A stretch of DNA of 64,000 nt from Maribacter aestuarii (GCF_027474845.2 NZ_CP107031.2:434001-498000), one strand, 5' to 3'; shown: positions 44,810 through 54,684, numbered from the stretch's first letter. The notes: a model not told the origin generated them from the letters alone. Made by a program: numbers and translations.

Positions 44810-47011
44810 TTATTCCAATTCCTTTATCCGCATATTCTCATATGCCATTATATAGGATGCCTGATTAAAATAACCAGAAGTGGCATCCTTCTCATAATCA
44901 AACTTGTTCCCATTATATTCCGTTGAACCGACAAATTTTGAAATATCTATCAAATCGTTCTTGTAGGCCAATTTGAGTAATAAATCAAACGTAAGGTCAA
45001 ATCCACGAACGGCATAACGGTCCGGATCATCCCCAAACCGTTTTCTATATCGTTTTACAAAGCTATTCGTCCCTACTTCCCTATAAACGGATGGATAGGT
45101 AAAATTGAGGTTGGAGAGATGCGTACTGGAAATAACGTCGTTCTCAAAAGCATTGTTCATATCCGTTGTAAACATCCGAAGTTTAAAAATTTTTCTTCCC
45201 TCCATAGGCTCTAACGTTGCCGTGTTAAACGAGTTTAAAATAGATACTACACTCGATATCAACTTAAAATTGTCCGATTCTACGAATACCCAGTTATCCA
45301 AATCCTCTGTCAGCAGACTTGCTAGCTTTTCCCTGTTCACGCCAATGTTTTTCTCCTCTTCCCTTACATCCAATATCTTTGCACCTGCAAACTGCTCCGC
45401 TAACTGCTCCTTTACCGATTTATTTTTCTCATCCGCAATTATGATGATATTCTCGTCTTTGTAATTATCCTTTACGTATTTTATCATGTGTTCCCGCAGC
45501 AAACGTTCTTCCGTATAGGTGAAAAATACGTTCTGCAAACTTATATCGCTTTCGGCAGGAACAGGTGCAACGACCGGAACTTGTACGCTTGAGGCCTGCA
45601 CAGCGACCTCTTTTAGAGAACCTATATCTAATGGCCCAAATATCGCGCTATAATCCCTCAAGTTTTCTCTTAATAGGATCTCTTTGGTTTTCTGTAAATT
45701 CAGTTGATTGTCAAAAGTCTTTACGTCCACGGATACCCCGAGCGATTTAATAGAGTCTAATGCTATCAATGCCCCAGAATACAGTCCTAAACTATATTTT
45801 AAGCTGTTTCTATTCGCTATAGTCCATTCCACAGATTCCTTATCGTTCAAATCCAATTTGTCCAACCGGAATGGTAGTAAAAACATGATTTTTGGTCGAT
45901 TCTCAACATTTATGCTATCCAGAAGATTGATTTTGTCCAAAATCAAAGAATTACGCACCTCAAAATCACCGATTTGGTCCTTGGGTAGTTTCAAGACCAT
46001 GCCCGCTTTTAGACCATCCTTTAAATCTGGATTTAGTTTGGTAATTTCCGACCAAGGCAACCCAAACTTTCGGGTAAGTCTAAATTCGTTCTGCTTTGGT
46101 TTGACCACATAAAAAATATAGTTATCCGTATTTATCTCCCCGGGATCTCGTTTTGTTTCCGGCAACCTTATGACCATACCTTCTTTTAACCCATTTCTTT
46201 CCGTTATTTCAGGATTCAACCTAACCACATCTTCAGATTTTACTCCAAATTCTTGCTCCAAACGATAAAAATTCATTTTAGGTGGAACCGTGTAGGAAAT
46301 AAAAAGCTGTGTTTCTTGGTTATCTACCGTACTACCTGCAATTTTTGGAAGCAACAATTCGTAACCTTCGGCCAAATAATTAGTGGTTTTAGAAAGTCCG
46401 GGATTCAGGACCAACATGCTATCTATAGTAATTCCATATTTATGTGCAATACTCCATCGGGTTTCCTTGGGGGCAACCACATATTTCTCATAATTGTCGG
46501 GGTCTATGCCGATTTCATTTTCCTCAACTTCTGGATATTTAGGAATACGGATGACCATTTTCTTCTTCAATTGCGCAGCATACAATTGTTTGTTGTACTT
46601 TTTAATTTCTTCCTCAGTAACATTGTATTTTTTCGCAATACCGTAAAGTGTTTCCTTTTTACGGACTTTGTGCTCCTTAAAACCGGTGGGCTGCCTCACA
46701 ACTACGGAATCCTGCATCACCTCTTTCAAAAGTTCGTGTACACCTGTTGATGGTCTTATTGCTGGCACTTCACCGCCGAGACTCTTGGCGGAGGGAATTA
46801 CCAGTATAGTATTGGGCCTAAGTTCCTCTCCTGATTTTATTTCTTTGTTAAATTGTAGTATGTTGCTGGGAAGCACACCATATATTTTGGCGATACTTTC
46901 CAAGGTCTCCCCTTCCTTTACCGAATGCGTGCTGAACTTCTGTGCTATAGACTTGCTGCCCATGAAAACGAAAAGCAGTAAAACAAGTGTATTCTTTAAA
47001 AATCGATTCAT
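44810..47011 (-). CDS. LysM-repeat protein fused to periplasmic-binding-protein-like domain
   Basis: A 733-residue exported protein. After the signal peptide (residues 1-23) come five LysM-like repeats, starting near HSVKEGETLESIAKIYGV, HKVRKKETLYGIAKKYNV, YVVAPKETRWSIAHKYGI, YTVPPKMNFYRLEQEFGV and YVVKPKQNEFRLTRKFGL, the last two degenerate. Residues about 370-730 resemble a type I periplasmic-binding (ABC amino-acid receptor) fold: IMFLLPFRL, YSAIFGPLDIGSLKEVA, VPVVAPVPAES. It probably binds peptidoglycan and a ligand or partner in the periplasm. It lies 84 bases after guaA, an arrangement common in Bacteroidota. Confidence 0.88.
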   Translation of the reverse strand: MNRFLKNTLVLLLFVFMGSKSIAQKFSTHSVKEGETLESIAKIYGVLPSNILQFNKEIKSGEELRPNTILVIPSAKSLGGEVPAIRPSTGVHELLKEVMQDSVVVRQPTGFKEHKVRKKETLYGIAKKYNVTEEEIKKYNKQLYAAQLKKKMVIRIPKYPEVEENEIGIDPDNYEKYVVAPKETRWSIAHKYGITIDSMLVLNPGLSKTTNYLAEGYELLLPKIAGSTVDNQETQLFISYTVPPKMNFYRLEQEFGVKSEDVVRLNPEITERNGLKEGMVIRLPETKRDPGEINTDNYIFYVVKPKQNEFRLTRKFGLPWSEITKLNPDLKDGLKAGMVLKLPKDQIGDFEVRNSLILDKINLLDSINVENRPKIMFLLPFRLDKLDLNDKESVEWTIANRNSLKYSLGLYSGALIALDSIKSLGVSVDVKTFDNQLNLQKTKEILLRENLRDYSAIFGPLDIGSLKEVAVQASSVQVPVVAPVPAESDISLQNVFFTYTEERLLREHMIKYVKDNYKDENIIIIADEKNKSVKEQLAEQFAGAKILDVREEEKNIGVNREKLASLLTEDLDNWVFVESDNFKLISSVVSILNSFNTATLEPMEGRKIFKLRMFTTDMNNAFENDVISSTHLSNLNFTYPSVYREVGTNSFVKRYRKRFGDDPDRYAVRGFDLTFDLLLKLAYKNDLIDISKFVGSTEYNGNKFDYEKDATSGYFNQASYIMAYENMRIKELE

Positions 47012-47095
47012 TTTATCCGGTCTTTAAGCGTTACTGTAATTTATTCTGCGTTTCCTAAACGTCCATATTCAGACCACACATTTAGGATAACCTAA

Positions 47096-48628
47096 TTATT
47101 CCCATTCTATTGTTGCCGGTGGCTTAGAACTTATATCATATACGACACGATTTACTCCGGGGACTTTATTGATGATGTCGTTGGAGGTTTTTTGTAAAAA
47201 TTCATGGGGTAAATTAACCCAATCCGCTGTCATACCATCGGTACTTTCCACCGCCCTAAGCGCTACACATTTCTCATAAGTACGTTCGTCTCCCATAACT
47301 CCCACACTATTAACGGGCAAGAGCATTGCTCCAGCCTGCCACACGTCATCGTAAAGCCCCCAATCGCGTAATCCTTGAATAAATATATGGTCTACTTCCT
47401 GTAAGATGGCCACTTTTTCTCGGGTAATATCACCAAGAATTCGAATTGCCAATCCAGGACCAGGAAAGGGATGCCTCCCCAAACGCTCATCACCTACGTT
47501 CATACTCTTTCCTACACGCCGTACTTCATCTTTAAATAACATTTTTAAAGGTTCCACCACTTTCAATTTCATAAAATCGGGCAAGCCACCAACATTATGG
47601 TGACTTTTAATCGTTGCCGACGGGCCACCCGTACCGGAAACCGATTCGATCACATCCGGATAAATTGTTCCTTGTGCCAACCACTTTGCATCCTCGACCA
47701 AATAGGCCTCGTCGTCAAAAACTTCGATAAACACGCGGCCGATAATCTTTCGCTTTTTTTCTGGGTCACGCTCCCCTGCCAAAGCATCCAAAAAGCGTGC
47801 CGAAGCATCTACACCCTTAACATTCAGGCCCATGCCCTTGTACTGTTCCAACACCTCTTCAAACTCATTTTTTCTAAGAAGACCGTTGTTTACAAAAATA
47901 CAATGTAAGTGTTTTCCAATAGCTTTATGCAACAATACGGCGGCTACTGTAGAATCTACTCCTCCCGATAGTCCCAATATGACCTTATCGTTTCCTATTT
48001 TTTCTTTGAGTTCCGCAACTGTCTTTTCCACGAAGGCATCCGGCGTCCAGGTTTGCTCAAGACCTGCAATGCGCACCAAAAAGTTTTCCAAGAGCTGTTT
48101 GCCATCGGTCGTGTGGTACACTTCTGGATGAAACTGAATACAATAAGTATCCTCCCCCTCAAATTTAAAGGCCGCATTCTTGACATCGTTAGTACTTGCT
48201 AGCAAGACCGTATTTTCTGGAAGTTGTTTAATCGTGTCGGCATGGCTCATCCATACTTGAGACCCATCAGTAATCTGATGGAAAAACGGTTCTTTCTGGG
48301 AAATAGCGGTCAGGTTTGCCCGCCCGTATTCGCGTGTATTGGACTTTTCAACATTTCCACCATGAAAGTGTGCCAAATATTGTGCTCCATAGCAAACCCC
48401 CAATAAAGGAAGTTTACCTCTAATCTCTGATAAGTCGGGATGAGGTGCATCATTTGCACGTACAGAGAACGGAGAGCCCGAAAGTATGACCGCTCCGTAT
48501 TCGGAAATATCCTCGGGCAGTTTATTATACGGTTTTATCTCGGAGAAAATATTCAGTTCACGAACACGTCTACCAATGAGTTGGGTATACTGAGAACCGA
48601 AGTCTAGAATCAGGACTTTGTTTTGCAT
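47096..48628 (-). CDS. guaA: GMP synthase (glutamine-hydrolysing) GuaA
   Basis: A 510-residue GMP synthase converting XMP to GMP. The glutaminase domain has the C79 nucleophile (GVCYGAQ) and H167/E169 (FHPEV). The ATP-pyrophosphatase loop is S221-G-G-V-D-S226, and the C-terminal dimerisation domain is complete to IEWE. The ATG at 48628 gives the conserved start [19 protein letters not shown]; a TTG two codons upstream is less likely. A perfect -7 box TATTTTTG at 48639-48632 ends three bases before the ATG, so the mRNA could be leaderless. It heads a four-gene run to 43886. Confidence 0.97.
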   Translation of the reverse strand: MQNKVLILDFGSQYTQLIGRRVRELNIFSEIKPYNKLPEDISEYGAVILSGSPFSVRANDAPHPDLSEIRGKLPLLGVCYGAQYLAHFHGGNVEKSNTREYGRANLTAISQKEPFFHQITDGSQVWMSHADTIKQLPENTVLLASTNDVKNAAFKFEGEDTYCIQFHPEVYHTTDGKQLLENFLVRIAGLEQTWTPDAFVEKTVAELKEKIGNDKVILGLSGGVDSTVAAVLLHKAIGKHLHCIFVNNGLLRKNEFEEVLEQYKGMGLNVKGVDASARFLDALAGERDPEKKRKIIGRVFIEVFDDEAYLVEDAKWLAQGTIYPDVIESVSGTGGPSATIKSHHNVGGLPDFMKLKVVEPLKMLFKDEVRRVGKSMNVGDERLGRHPFPGPGLAIRILGDITREKVAILQEVDHIFIQGLRDWGLYDDVWQAGAMLLPVNSVGVMGDERTYEKCVALRAVESTDGMTADWVNLPHEFLQKTSNDIINKVPGVNRVVYDISSKPPATIEWE

Positions 48629-48631
48629 GGG

Positions 48632-48639
48632 CAAAAATA
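48632..48639 (-). promoter_or_regulatory. -7 box abutting guaA start
   Basis: The minus strand reads TATTTTTG, a perfect TAnnTTTG match, only three bases before the guaA ATG. If used, transcription would begin at or next to the start codon. Confidence 0.4.
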
Positions 48640-48662
48640 GTAATTTGGACGTACAGTAAAAG

Positions 48663-48670
48663 TATCTTTA
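48663..48670 (+). promoter_or_regulatory. Candidate -7 box of SIMPL gene
   Basis: TATCTTTA matches seven of eight positions of TAnnTTTG, with TTTG at 48644-48647 fifteen bases upstream, slightly short of the usual spacing. It lies 32 bases before the ATG at 48703. Confidence 0.4.
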
Positions 48671-48702
48671 TGGATATTTAGAATTATAATCAAGGAATAG
48701 TC

Positions 48703-49428
48703 ATGAAAAATATTAGTGCCGTCATTTTCGCATTAGCAATTGTATCCGCAGCCTATTTTCTAGGGAGTGCTTATATCAAAAGGGCCAATCCGCCCCAAAT
48801 AATTTCTGTTACTGGTTTAGGAAATGAGAATTTCACTTCTGATCTCATCGTTTGGGAAGGGCAGTTCTCTGCGAACAATACCGTATTAAAGTCTGCCTTT
48901 GACCAATTGAACAATGATAAGGATATTGTGAAGTCCTATTTGGTTTCCAAAGGCATAGATGCCAACAGTATTATTTTTAACAGTGTCCAGACTACAGAGC
49001 TTAGAGATAATAAATACGAAGCTGGCAACTATGTAGGTAGTATTTTTAGGGGGTATCAATTAACACAAGCCTTAAAGTTAGAATCTCAAGATGTTGCTCT
49101 AATCGAAAGTGTGTCCCGTGAAATAACCGAGTTGTTGAACGAGGGCGTCCAATTCAATTCCTTTCCCCCAAGATATTACTATACCAAACTTGCAGATCTT
49201 AAAATTGAGATGATTTCCAAAGCAACGGAGGATGCCAGAATACGAGCAGAAAAAATAGCCGAAAATGCCGGAAGTAATTTGGGAGATTTGGTCTCCGCTA
49301 AAATGGGCGTGTTCCAAATTACGGGTCAAAATTCCGGTGAGGACTACAGTTGGGGAGGAGTCTATAATACCGCATCAAAAAACAAAACGGCATCAATAAC
49401 CATGAAATTGGATTATAAAGTTGATTAA
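48703..49428 (+). CDS. SIMPL domain protein (DUF541)
   Basis: A 241-residue protein with an N-terminal signal anchor (residues 4-20) and a SIMPL/DUF541 domain. Typical stretches are ISVTGLGNENFTSDLIVWEG, DANSIIFNSVQTTEL, YQLTQALKLES and the helix ATEDARIRAEKIAENAGS. Family members are periplasmic or outer-membrane-associated proteins, some oligomeric, with no agreed function. It diverges from guaA and is followed by the hairpin region without a gene. Confidence 0.88.
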   Translation: MKNISAVIFALAIVSAAYFLGSAYIKRANPPQIISVTGLGNENFTSDLIVWEGQFSANNTVLKSAFDQLNNDKDIVKSYLVSKGIDANSIIFNSVQTTELRDNKYEAGNYVGSIFRGYQLTQALKLESQDVALIESVSREITELLNEGVQFNSFPPRYYYTKLADLKIEMISKATEDARIRAEKIAENAGSNLGDLVSAKMGVFQITGQNSGEDYSWGGVYNTASKNKTASITMKLDYKVD

Positions 49429-49536
49429 CACCAATTATTTAAATAAAATATTACAAGTTACTGGTTATTAATTTTTTATATCTATTCCTACAAATTCCAT
49501 TTTACTGCTAAAATTTGATATTTTCATTTTTCTTTA

Positions 49537-49640
49537 AACAAAAAAGCCCGGGAATCAACCGGGCTTTCCATTCAACCAACCAAACAACTGAATACAATTG
49601 GAGAATCGTAAATACAATCCTCTTTCATAGCAATTTGTAT
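49537..49640 (-). ncRNA. Candidate small RNA A (tandem element)
   Basis: On the minus strand this unit opens with AAATTGCTATGAAAGAGG, contains TTTGGTTGGTTG, and ends in the hairpin GCCCGG...CCGGGC followed by six T. Start, middle and end recur in the same order in unit B 165-174 bases away. No minus-strand gene lies upstream that would need this terminator, which favours a short independent transcript. An 18-codon frame starts at its ATG but has no counterpart of similar length in unit B. Expression is not shown. Confidence 0.35.
49543..49567 (-). terminator. Hairpin terminator of element A
   Basis: A nine-base stem (AAAGCCCGG at 49543-49551 with CCGGGCTTT at 49559-49567). On the minus strand it is followed by a T-run; on the plus strand only three T follow, so the minus strand is the better direction. 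It may also weakly end the SIMPL transcript. Confidence 0.6.
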
Positions 49641-49694
49641 TCCTTTATGTAGTCGGATGTATTTTAATATCCTTACACATAAAAATTAATTTTG

Positions 49695-49810
49695 TCTTAA
49701 AAAAGAAAAGCTCGGGAACCACCCCGAGCTTATTAATCTAAATCAAAAACCAACCTAAACATGAATTATTATTTTGAAGCTAAATCAACTTCTTCATAGC
49801 AATTTTATAT
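49695..49810 (-). ncRNA. Candidate small RNA B (tandem element)
   Basis: On the minus strand this unit opens with AAATTGCTATGAAGAAG, contains AGGTTGGTTTTTG, and ends in the hairpin GCTCGGG...CCCGAGC followed by TTTTCTTTTTT. It shares the order of start box, TTGG box and terminator with unit A. The intervening sequence is not conserved as protein. A family of small RNAs or a duplicated leader-like element fits; neither is proven. Confidence 0.35.
49708..49731 (-). terminator. Hairpin terminator of element B
   Basis: A nine-base stem (AAGCTCGGG at 49708-49716 with CCCGAGCTT at 49723-49731, six-base loop) is followed on the minus strand by a long pyrimidine run rich in T. Confidence 0.6.
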
Positions 49811-49879
49811 ATAACAATCCTATTATAAAAAACCCTACCTTAATAATTCAATTTTTATTTTTACTAAAATTAATTATTA

Positions 49880-50425
49880 ATGACCGAAGTATTTTTTCAA
49901 GAACTTAAGGAGGAACTTAGCAAGAGCATTGTTAAGAAGGGACACCCTTTTCGCTATTTCACATTGGCCACGGTAGGCCTGGACAATATGGCAAGATTAC
50001 GAACAGTGGTACTCCGTAGAATTTCGGAAGACTTGACCCTCACCTTCTATACCGATAAACGTTCTAAAAAAATGATTCATCTAAAGGAAAACAAAAAAAT
50101 TAGTGCGTTGTTTTATCATCCCAAAAAACTGCTTCAAATAAAAGTGGAGGGCACGGCCAGTGTTATAACTGACCCCGCCCTCTTAAAAAAATATTGGCAC
50201 GGAATACAACCTAGCAGTCGAAAGGATTACATTACTAGCAATGCTCCAGGCAGTACTATAAAAAATCCAGATCTTGTAGAATACCTATCTGATGAAGATT
50301 ATTTTTGTATGGTAGAGATTACTCCCCATAAAATTGAATATCTAAAATTGAAGCGCCCAAATCATATACGGGTGCGGTATTCACGTTCGGATGAGGATTG
50401 GTTAGGGGAATTTTTGGTGCCCTAA
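49880..50425 (+). CDS. Pyridoxamine 5-phosphate oxidase-like flavoprotein
   Basis: A 181-residue split-barrel protein of the PNPOx-like family (Alr4036/general stress FMN-binding type). Typical FMN-contact stretches are FRYFTLATVGLDNMARLRTV, FYTDKRSKKMIHL and ISALFYHPKKLLQIKVEGTA, and the C-terminus ends in VRYSRSDEDW-like substrate loop residues. It may bind FMN, heme or F420-like cofactors; the pyridoxamine oxidase activity itself is not certain because the family is broad. It converges with bshC over 17 bases. Confidence 0.85.
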   Translation: MTEVFFQELKEELSKSIVKKGHPFRYFTLATVGLDNMARLRTVVLRRISEDLTLTFYTDKRSKKMIHLKENKKISALFYHPKKLLQIKVEGTASVITDPALLKKYWHGIQPSSRKDYITSNAPGSTIKNPDLVEYLSDEDYFCMVEITPHKIEYLKLKRPNHIRVRYSRSDEDWLGEFLVP

Positions 50426-50442
50426 AGATCTATTTAAATGAG

Positions 50443-52035
50443 CTAAACCGTTAGTACCGTAAACTCCAATCGTAGTGGTTTCAAAGCTTTTACGAGCATA
50501 GGAATCAGTTCATCTCCGTACTCTAAATACAATTCGGAAAAATTGAGGTTTCGTTCCTGCAATGATTTACCCGGAAAAAGTTCGTTCTGGATATCGGTCA
50601 TACGCCGTACGTGGTCTTTCAACTTTCTTTTTTGAGCTTTAAGCAGTCTTTTTTCTAGATTATCTAGCCCTTTTTTTTGCTTTACCTCTTGAGCCTTTAC
50701 AGCTCCAATAAACGATTTATCGGTTTTTTCTGCCAGTATATACAAATCTTTGAATTGTTCCTCCAGATGCTTTTTCTGCGGGGAAAAATCGATATCAATA
50801 TTGGATATCTCCCGTATCTTCTTATTGATTAGGCTACTCTGTTTTAAGAACAAATCTTCCTCCGAAAGCTGCATTTTTTTCAATTTGTCCGACTGTTTCT
50901 CCGTGATTACCAAAACAGAATTCCGCAACAATAATATAGGAAAAGGAACCTCCATGGCTTCAAAGGACGATTTAAGTTCCAGCCAATAGGCTATTTCGCC
51001 CCCACCTCCTATATAACATAAATTAGGTAGAATTACTTCTTGGTACAGAGGTCTTGTGATAACATTAGGTGAAAAGCGTTCTGGATGCGCATCCAATTCC
51101 TGCAATAGTTCTTCCCTATCCCAGATTATACTTTGTCCATGAACTCCATACTTTCCATTGGCTTCCACGATTCTCTCCCGCAAACCATCCATCAAATAAA
51201 AATAGTTGATTTCTCTCGGGCTTACCTGAACTGTATATTCGGAAGGCATCCTATCAATGGTAGCAGAAACTGCCTTGAACGTAGTTCGCTCAAATATGTC
51301 TTGTTTCGCACAAGCGATTAGAAGCCTTTTAAGATTAGTATCGTCTCCATCGACGATAACTAGACCATAATCCTTAAACAACGCATTCGCTAAGAACCTT
51401 GTGGCTTCTGTTAGCGTCTCGTGTTCCAGATAGGCTTTTTCAAATAGCGTTTTCAGAAATTCAGCGTTATTGCTATTACCGATAGCATTTGAGAACGTTT
51501 GAAAAACTTCCTTTAACCCTTCGGTATCTAAATGTCCCACGGCTCCGGAAGCATCTTTGTTCCACTGTATTTTTTTGCCTCGAAAATTAAAATAATTGAT
51601 TTCCTCAAAATCGTGATCCTCCGTGGCCATCCAGTATACAGGAACAAAATTGAATTTTGGATATTCATATTTGAGCTCCTCGGTCAGGTTAATGGTAGAA
51701 ATAATTTTGTAGAGAAAATATAACGGTCCGGTAAATAAGTTAAGTTGATGGCCCGTTACTACAGTATAAGTGTTTGCTTCATTTAAATCGGTAATATTTT
51801 GAAGCGTTTTTTGGGAAGCATCCAAACCGCTATATTGCTTCCTAAGGGATTCCACCAAGGTTTTTCTATGCGCGGCAGGAAAACTATTCCCTTTTTCCTC
51901 TATTTGTGCTTTAAACCCTTTTAAATCCGGAAACCGATGGTACAGCGGGGAAACTTTTTTGTCGCCCGCGATGTAATCACATATTAGATTTGAAAAATAA
52001 CCGGTTTTTTTGAAGGGTAAACAGTCAATATCCAT
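50443..52035 (-). CDS. bshC: Bacillithiol biosynthesis cysteine-adding enzyme BshC
   Basis: A 530-residue BshC, which adds cysteine to GlcN-malate in the last step of bacillithiol synthesis. Recognisable segments are VVTGHQLNLFTGPLYFLYKI, PVYWMATEDHDFEEIN, IGGGGEIAYWLELKSSFEAM and PFPILLLRNSVL, with the coiled-coil region near residues 390-470. The length is normal. Bacillithiol is the main low-molecular-weight thiol of many Bacteroidota as well as Firmicutes. The partner genes bshA and bshB are not in the window. The gene stands alone. Confidence 0.95.
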   Translation of the reverse strand: MDIDCLPFKKTGYFSNLICDYIAGDKKVSPLYHRFPDLKGFKAQIEEKGNSFPAAHRKTLVESLRKQYSGLDASQKTLQNITDLNEANTYTVVTGHQLNLFTGPLYFLYKIISTINLTEELKYEYPKFNFVPVYWMATEDHDFEEINYFNFRGKKIQWNKDASGAVGHLDTEGLKEVFQTFSNAIGNSNNAEFLKTLFEKAYLEHETLTEATRFLANALFKDYGLVIVDGDDTNLKRLLIACAKQDIFERTTFKAVSATIDRMPSEYTVQVSPREINYFYLMDGLRERIVEANGKYGVHGQSIIWDREELLQELDAHPERFSPNVITRPLYQEVILPNLCYIGGGGEIAYWLELKSSFEAMEVPFPILLLRNSVLVITEKQSDKLKKMQLSEEDLFLKQSSLINKKIREISNIDIDFSPQKKHLEEQFKDLYILAEKTDKSFIGAVKAQEVKQKKGLDNLEKRLLKAQKRKLKDHVRRMTDIQNELFPGKSLQERNLNFSELYLEYGDELIPMLVKALKPLRLEFTVLTV

Positions 52036-52172
52036 AAAAGAAGTAAAATGAAAGTAAATATAAAACTCTCATACTTTAGAGTTGCTAAAAATACGTTAAT
52101 TAGCCACAGCATGAAATTAGTTCAAAATCTGTAAAAACCAGGTTTCAAAAACATATTTTGCGCATTATTTGT

Positions 52173-52180
52173 TAGATTTG
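52173..52180 (+). promoter_or_regulatory. -7 box of M14 peptidase gene
   Basis: TAGATTTG is a perfect match to TAnnTTTG and lies 26 bases before the ATG at 52207. A TTTTG at 52156-52160 is only 12 bases upstream, shorter than the usual spacing. Confidence 0.45.
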
Positions 52181-52206
52181 ACGCTATTCGATTTTAAACA
52201 TTACAC

Positions 52207-54669
52207 ATGAAGAAATTTTTACTCCCGCTCCTACTCCTCCTACCTTTAATTTTTACGGCACAACTTCAGTCACCCTCAGAATTCCTAGGTTACGAACTAG
52301 GGAGTCAGTTCACCAGACACCATCAGGTGGTGGATTATTATAAGTATTTGGCACAATCCGAACCAAATCGTATGAAATTGATGGAGTACGGGAAAACCAA
52401 TGAACGCAGACCGCTCCTATTGGCCTATTTGTCCTCAGAAGATAATATCCAAAATATCGAAAGTATACGCTTAGAACATTTGAAAAGTACAAAGGGCGAG
52501 GGTCAACCAGACAAGGCGATAGTTTGGCTAAGCTATAACGTACACGGTAATGAGAGCGTAAGCACAGAGGCTTCCATGCAAACCGTTTATGACCTACTTA
52601 CCACAAAAAGCAATTATCTGGAGAATACGGTAGTCATAATGGACCCTTGTATCAACCCGGACGGGCGGGACCGCTACGTGAACTGGTACAACCAGTTCAA
52701 GAATACGAGCTACAATGTGGATCCCAATAGCAAGGAACACCATGAAGGATGGTTGAGTGGTAGAAGTAACCACTATATGTTCGATTTGAACAGGGATTGG
52801 GCGTGGTTGACACAAGCGGAAAGTCAACAACGTTTGAAACAGTTCAATAAATGGTTACCTCACGTACATGTAGATTTTCATGAACAGGGTGTGGACAGCC
52901 CCTATTATTTTGCCCCAGCCTCAGAACCCTATCATGAGGTCATCACAGATTTCCAGAGGGAGTTTCAAGTGACCATTGGCAAAAATCATGCGAGATATTT
53001 TGATGAAAACGGTTGGTTTTATTTTACGAAAGAAGTTTTTGATTTGTTGTACCCTAGTTACGGTGACACGTACCCAACGTACAGTGGTGGTATAGGAATG
53101 ACCTATGAGCAAGGAGGTAGCGGCAGGGCCGGATTGGGCATTATAACCAGTATTGGGGATACACTTACGCTTAAGGACCGGATTGCCCACCACCATACTA
53201 CCGGACTTTCTACAGTTGAGGTAGCCAGCAAGAACACTGAAAAGTTGAATGAAGAGTTCAAAAAATTCTATCAGAACAAAGATTTTAAATACAAAAGTTA
53301 TGTTCTAAACGGTAATGAAGATAATTTATACAAATTAGCCCGATTGTTGGACCAGCATGAGATTGAATATGGCATTGGTCAAAATACTACGGCAAAAGGA
53401 TTTGATTACAATACTGGAAAACAAGGTAGTGCCCGAAGCACCGAAAAAAGCATGGTGATTTCTGCAGATCAACCTAAAAGTACTTTGGTAAAAGTACTGT
53501 TTGAGCCTAGGGCCAAGCTAAGCGACTCCGTTACCTATGATATAACGGCATGGTCACTACCTTATGCTTACGGTCTTGATGCAGTTGCTTCGGAAAATTT
53601 TATTGGCAAGAGTGAAGTGGAAGGGTCAATTTACACTCCCGTTGTTAATGATATTAATGATGAAAACTACGGTTATGTCACGGACTGGAACAGTTTAGAA
53701 GACGCCAAATTTTTGGCGGAACTTCTGAAGGAAAAGGTAAGGGTAAGATACGTTAACAAGCCTTTTTCAATGGATGGGAACGACTACAAAAGGGGTAGTT
53801 TGGTCATCACGAAAGGGGATAACAAATACCATTCGGACTTTACAGGAACTTTGAAAAACATTCTGAAGAATTATTCTCCAAATAAAGAGTTGACCGTTGT
53901 AAATACCGGATTTGTAGATATAGGCAAAGATTTTGGTTCTAGGTATGTGGACGTTATTAAAGATGTGAAAATCGCCGTGCTATCCGGGGACCCTACTTCA
54001 ACCTTGGACTTCGGGGAAGTGTGGCATTTTTTTGAACAACAATTGAATTATCCGGTAAGTATTTTGGATGCCGATTATTTTAATCGTGTAGACCTTTCTA
54101 AATATGATGTTCTTGTATTGCCTGACGGTAACCGGTATCGAAGTTTTTTAAAGGATAATGCGATGGAAAAAATTAAAGACTGGGTTAAGTCCGGTGGAAA
54201 ATTAATCGCCATGGGCGAATCTATTAAAACTTTATCGACGGACAAGGACTTCAGAATCAAGGAAAAAGAAGAAGAAAAAGATTCCACAATTAGTCTTGGG
54301 GCATTTGACTCCTCACAAAGGGAACGGATAAAATCAGAGATAACGGGTGCCATTTTTAAGGCGAAAGTAGACCCGACAAATCCTTTGGCTTATGGTTATG
54401 ATGATACTTATTTTACTTTAAAGTTAGGGGATGCGGCCTATAATTATTTAGATGGCGGTAGCGCCGTATATCTTACTAAAGGCGCCAACGTCCCTGTATC
54501 CGGTTTTGCCGGTAGTGAGGCTCAGAAAAAAATTGCGGAGACCTTGATTTTTGGGTCTGAACGTCTGGGCCGCGGGCATGTTATCTATATGGTGGACAAT
54601 CCATTGTTCAGAGGGTTCTGGGAAAATGGAAAGTTGTTTTTTGCTAACGCCCTTTTTATGGTCAACTAA
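52207..54669 (+). CDS. Secreted M14 zinc carboxypeptidase with C-terminal GATase-like domain
   Basis: An 820-residue secreted protein. It has a signal peptide (residues 1-18), then an M14 carboxypeptidase domain with zinc ligands H113 and E116 (NVHGNESVS) and H225 (HVDFHEQG), plus NPDGRDRYVNWYNQ and LNRDWAW in the usual positions. A catalytic Glu is expected near residue 330 but was not pinned down. The last third contains a class I glutamine-amidotransferase-like fold (IAVLSGDPTSTLDFGEVW, YDVLVLPDGNRY), common in Bacteroidota members. It should trim peptides outside the cytoplasm. A small DUF4177 gene follows after 15 bases. Confidence 0.92.
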   Translation: MKKFLLPLLLLLPLIFTAQLQSPSEFLGYELGSQFTRHHQVVDYYKYLAQSEPNRMKLMEYGKTNERRPLLLAYLSSEDNIQNIESIRLEHLKSTKGEGQPDKAIVWLSYNVHGNESVSTEASMQTVYDLLTTKSNYLENTVVIMDPCINPDGRDRYVNWYNQFKNTSYNVDPNSKEHHEGWLSGRSNHYMFDLNRDWAWLTQAESQQRLKQFNKWLPHVHVDFHEQGVDSPYYFAPASEPYHEVITDFQREFQVTIGKNHARYFDENGWFYFTKEVFDLLYPSYGDTYPTYSGGIGMTYEQGGSGRAGLGIITSIGDTLTLKDRIAHHHTTGLSTVEVASKNTEKLNEEFKKFYQNKDFKYKSYVLNGNEDNLYKLARLLDQHEIEYGIGQNTTAKGFDYNTGKQGSARSTEKSMVISADQPKSTLVKVLFEPRAKLSDSVTYDITAWSLPYAYGLDAVASENFIGKSEVEGSIYTPVVNDINDENYGYVTDWNSLEDAKFLAELLKEKVRVRYVNKPFSMDGNDYKRGSLVITKGDNKYHSDFTGTLKNILKNYSPNKELTVVNTGFVDIGKDFGSRYVDVIKDVKIAVLSGDPTSTLDFGEVWHFFEQQLNYPVSILDADYFNRVDLSKYDVLVLPDGNRYRSFLKDNAMEKIKDWVKSGGKLIAMGESIKTLSTDKDFRIKEKEEEKDSTISLGAFDSSQRERIKSEITGAIFKAKVDPTNPLAYGYDDTYFTLKLGDAAYNYLDGGSAVYLTKGANVPVSGFAGSEAQKKIAETLIFGSERLGRGHVIYMVDNPLFRGFWENGKLFFANALFMVN

Positions 54670-54684
54670 AACCAATCTTTTAAG

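Larger units (their letters stand above)
49429..49879. other. 451-base gap holding two related hairpin elements
   Basis: No protein-coding gene was seen. The gap contains two copies of a similar element of about 110 bases, listed separately as candidate minus-strand small RNAs, each with a G+C-rich hairpin followed on the minus strand by a T-run. The last 75 bases are very A+T-rich and probably include the promoter of the gene at 49880. Confidence 0.6.

Noticed and set aside
46253-46750. Plus-strand open frame of 165 codons antisense to the LysM protein
   Set aside because: It contains no family signature and is fully covered by the conserved LysM repeats on the opposite strand.
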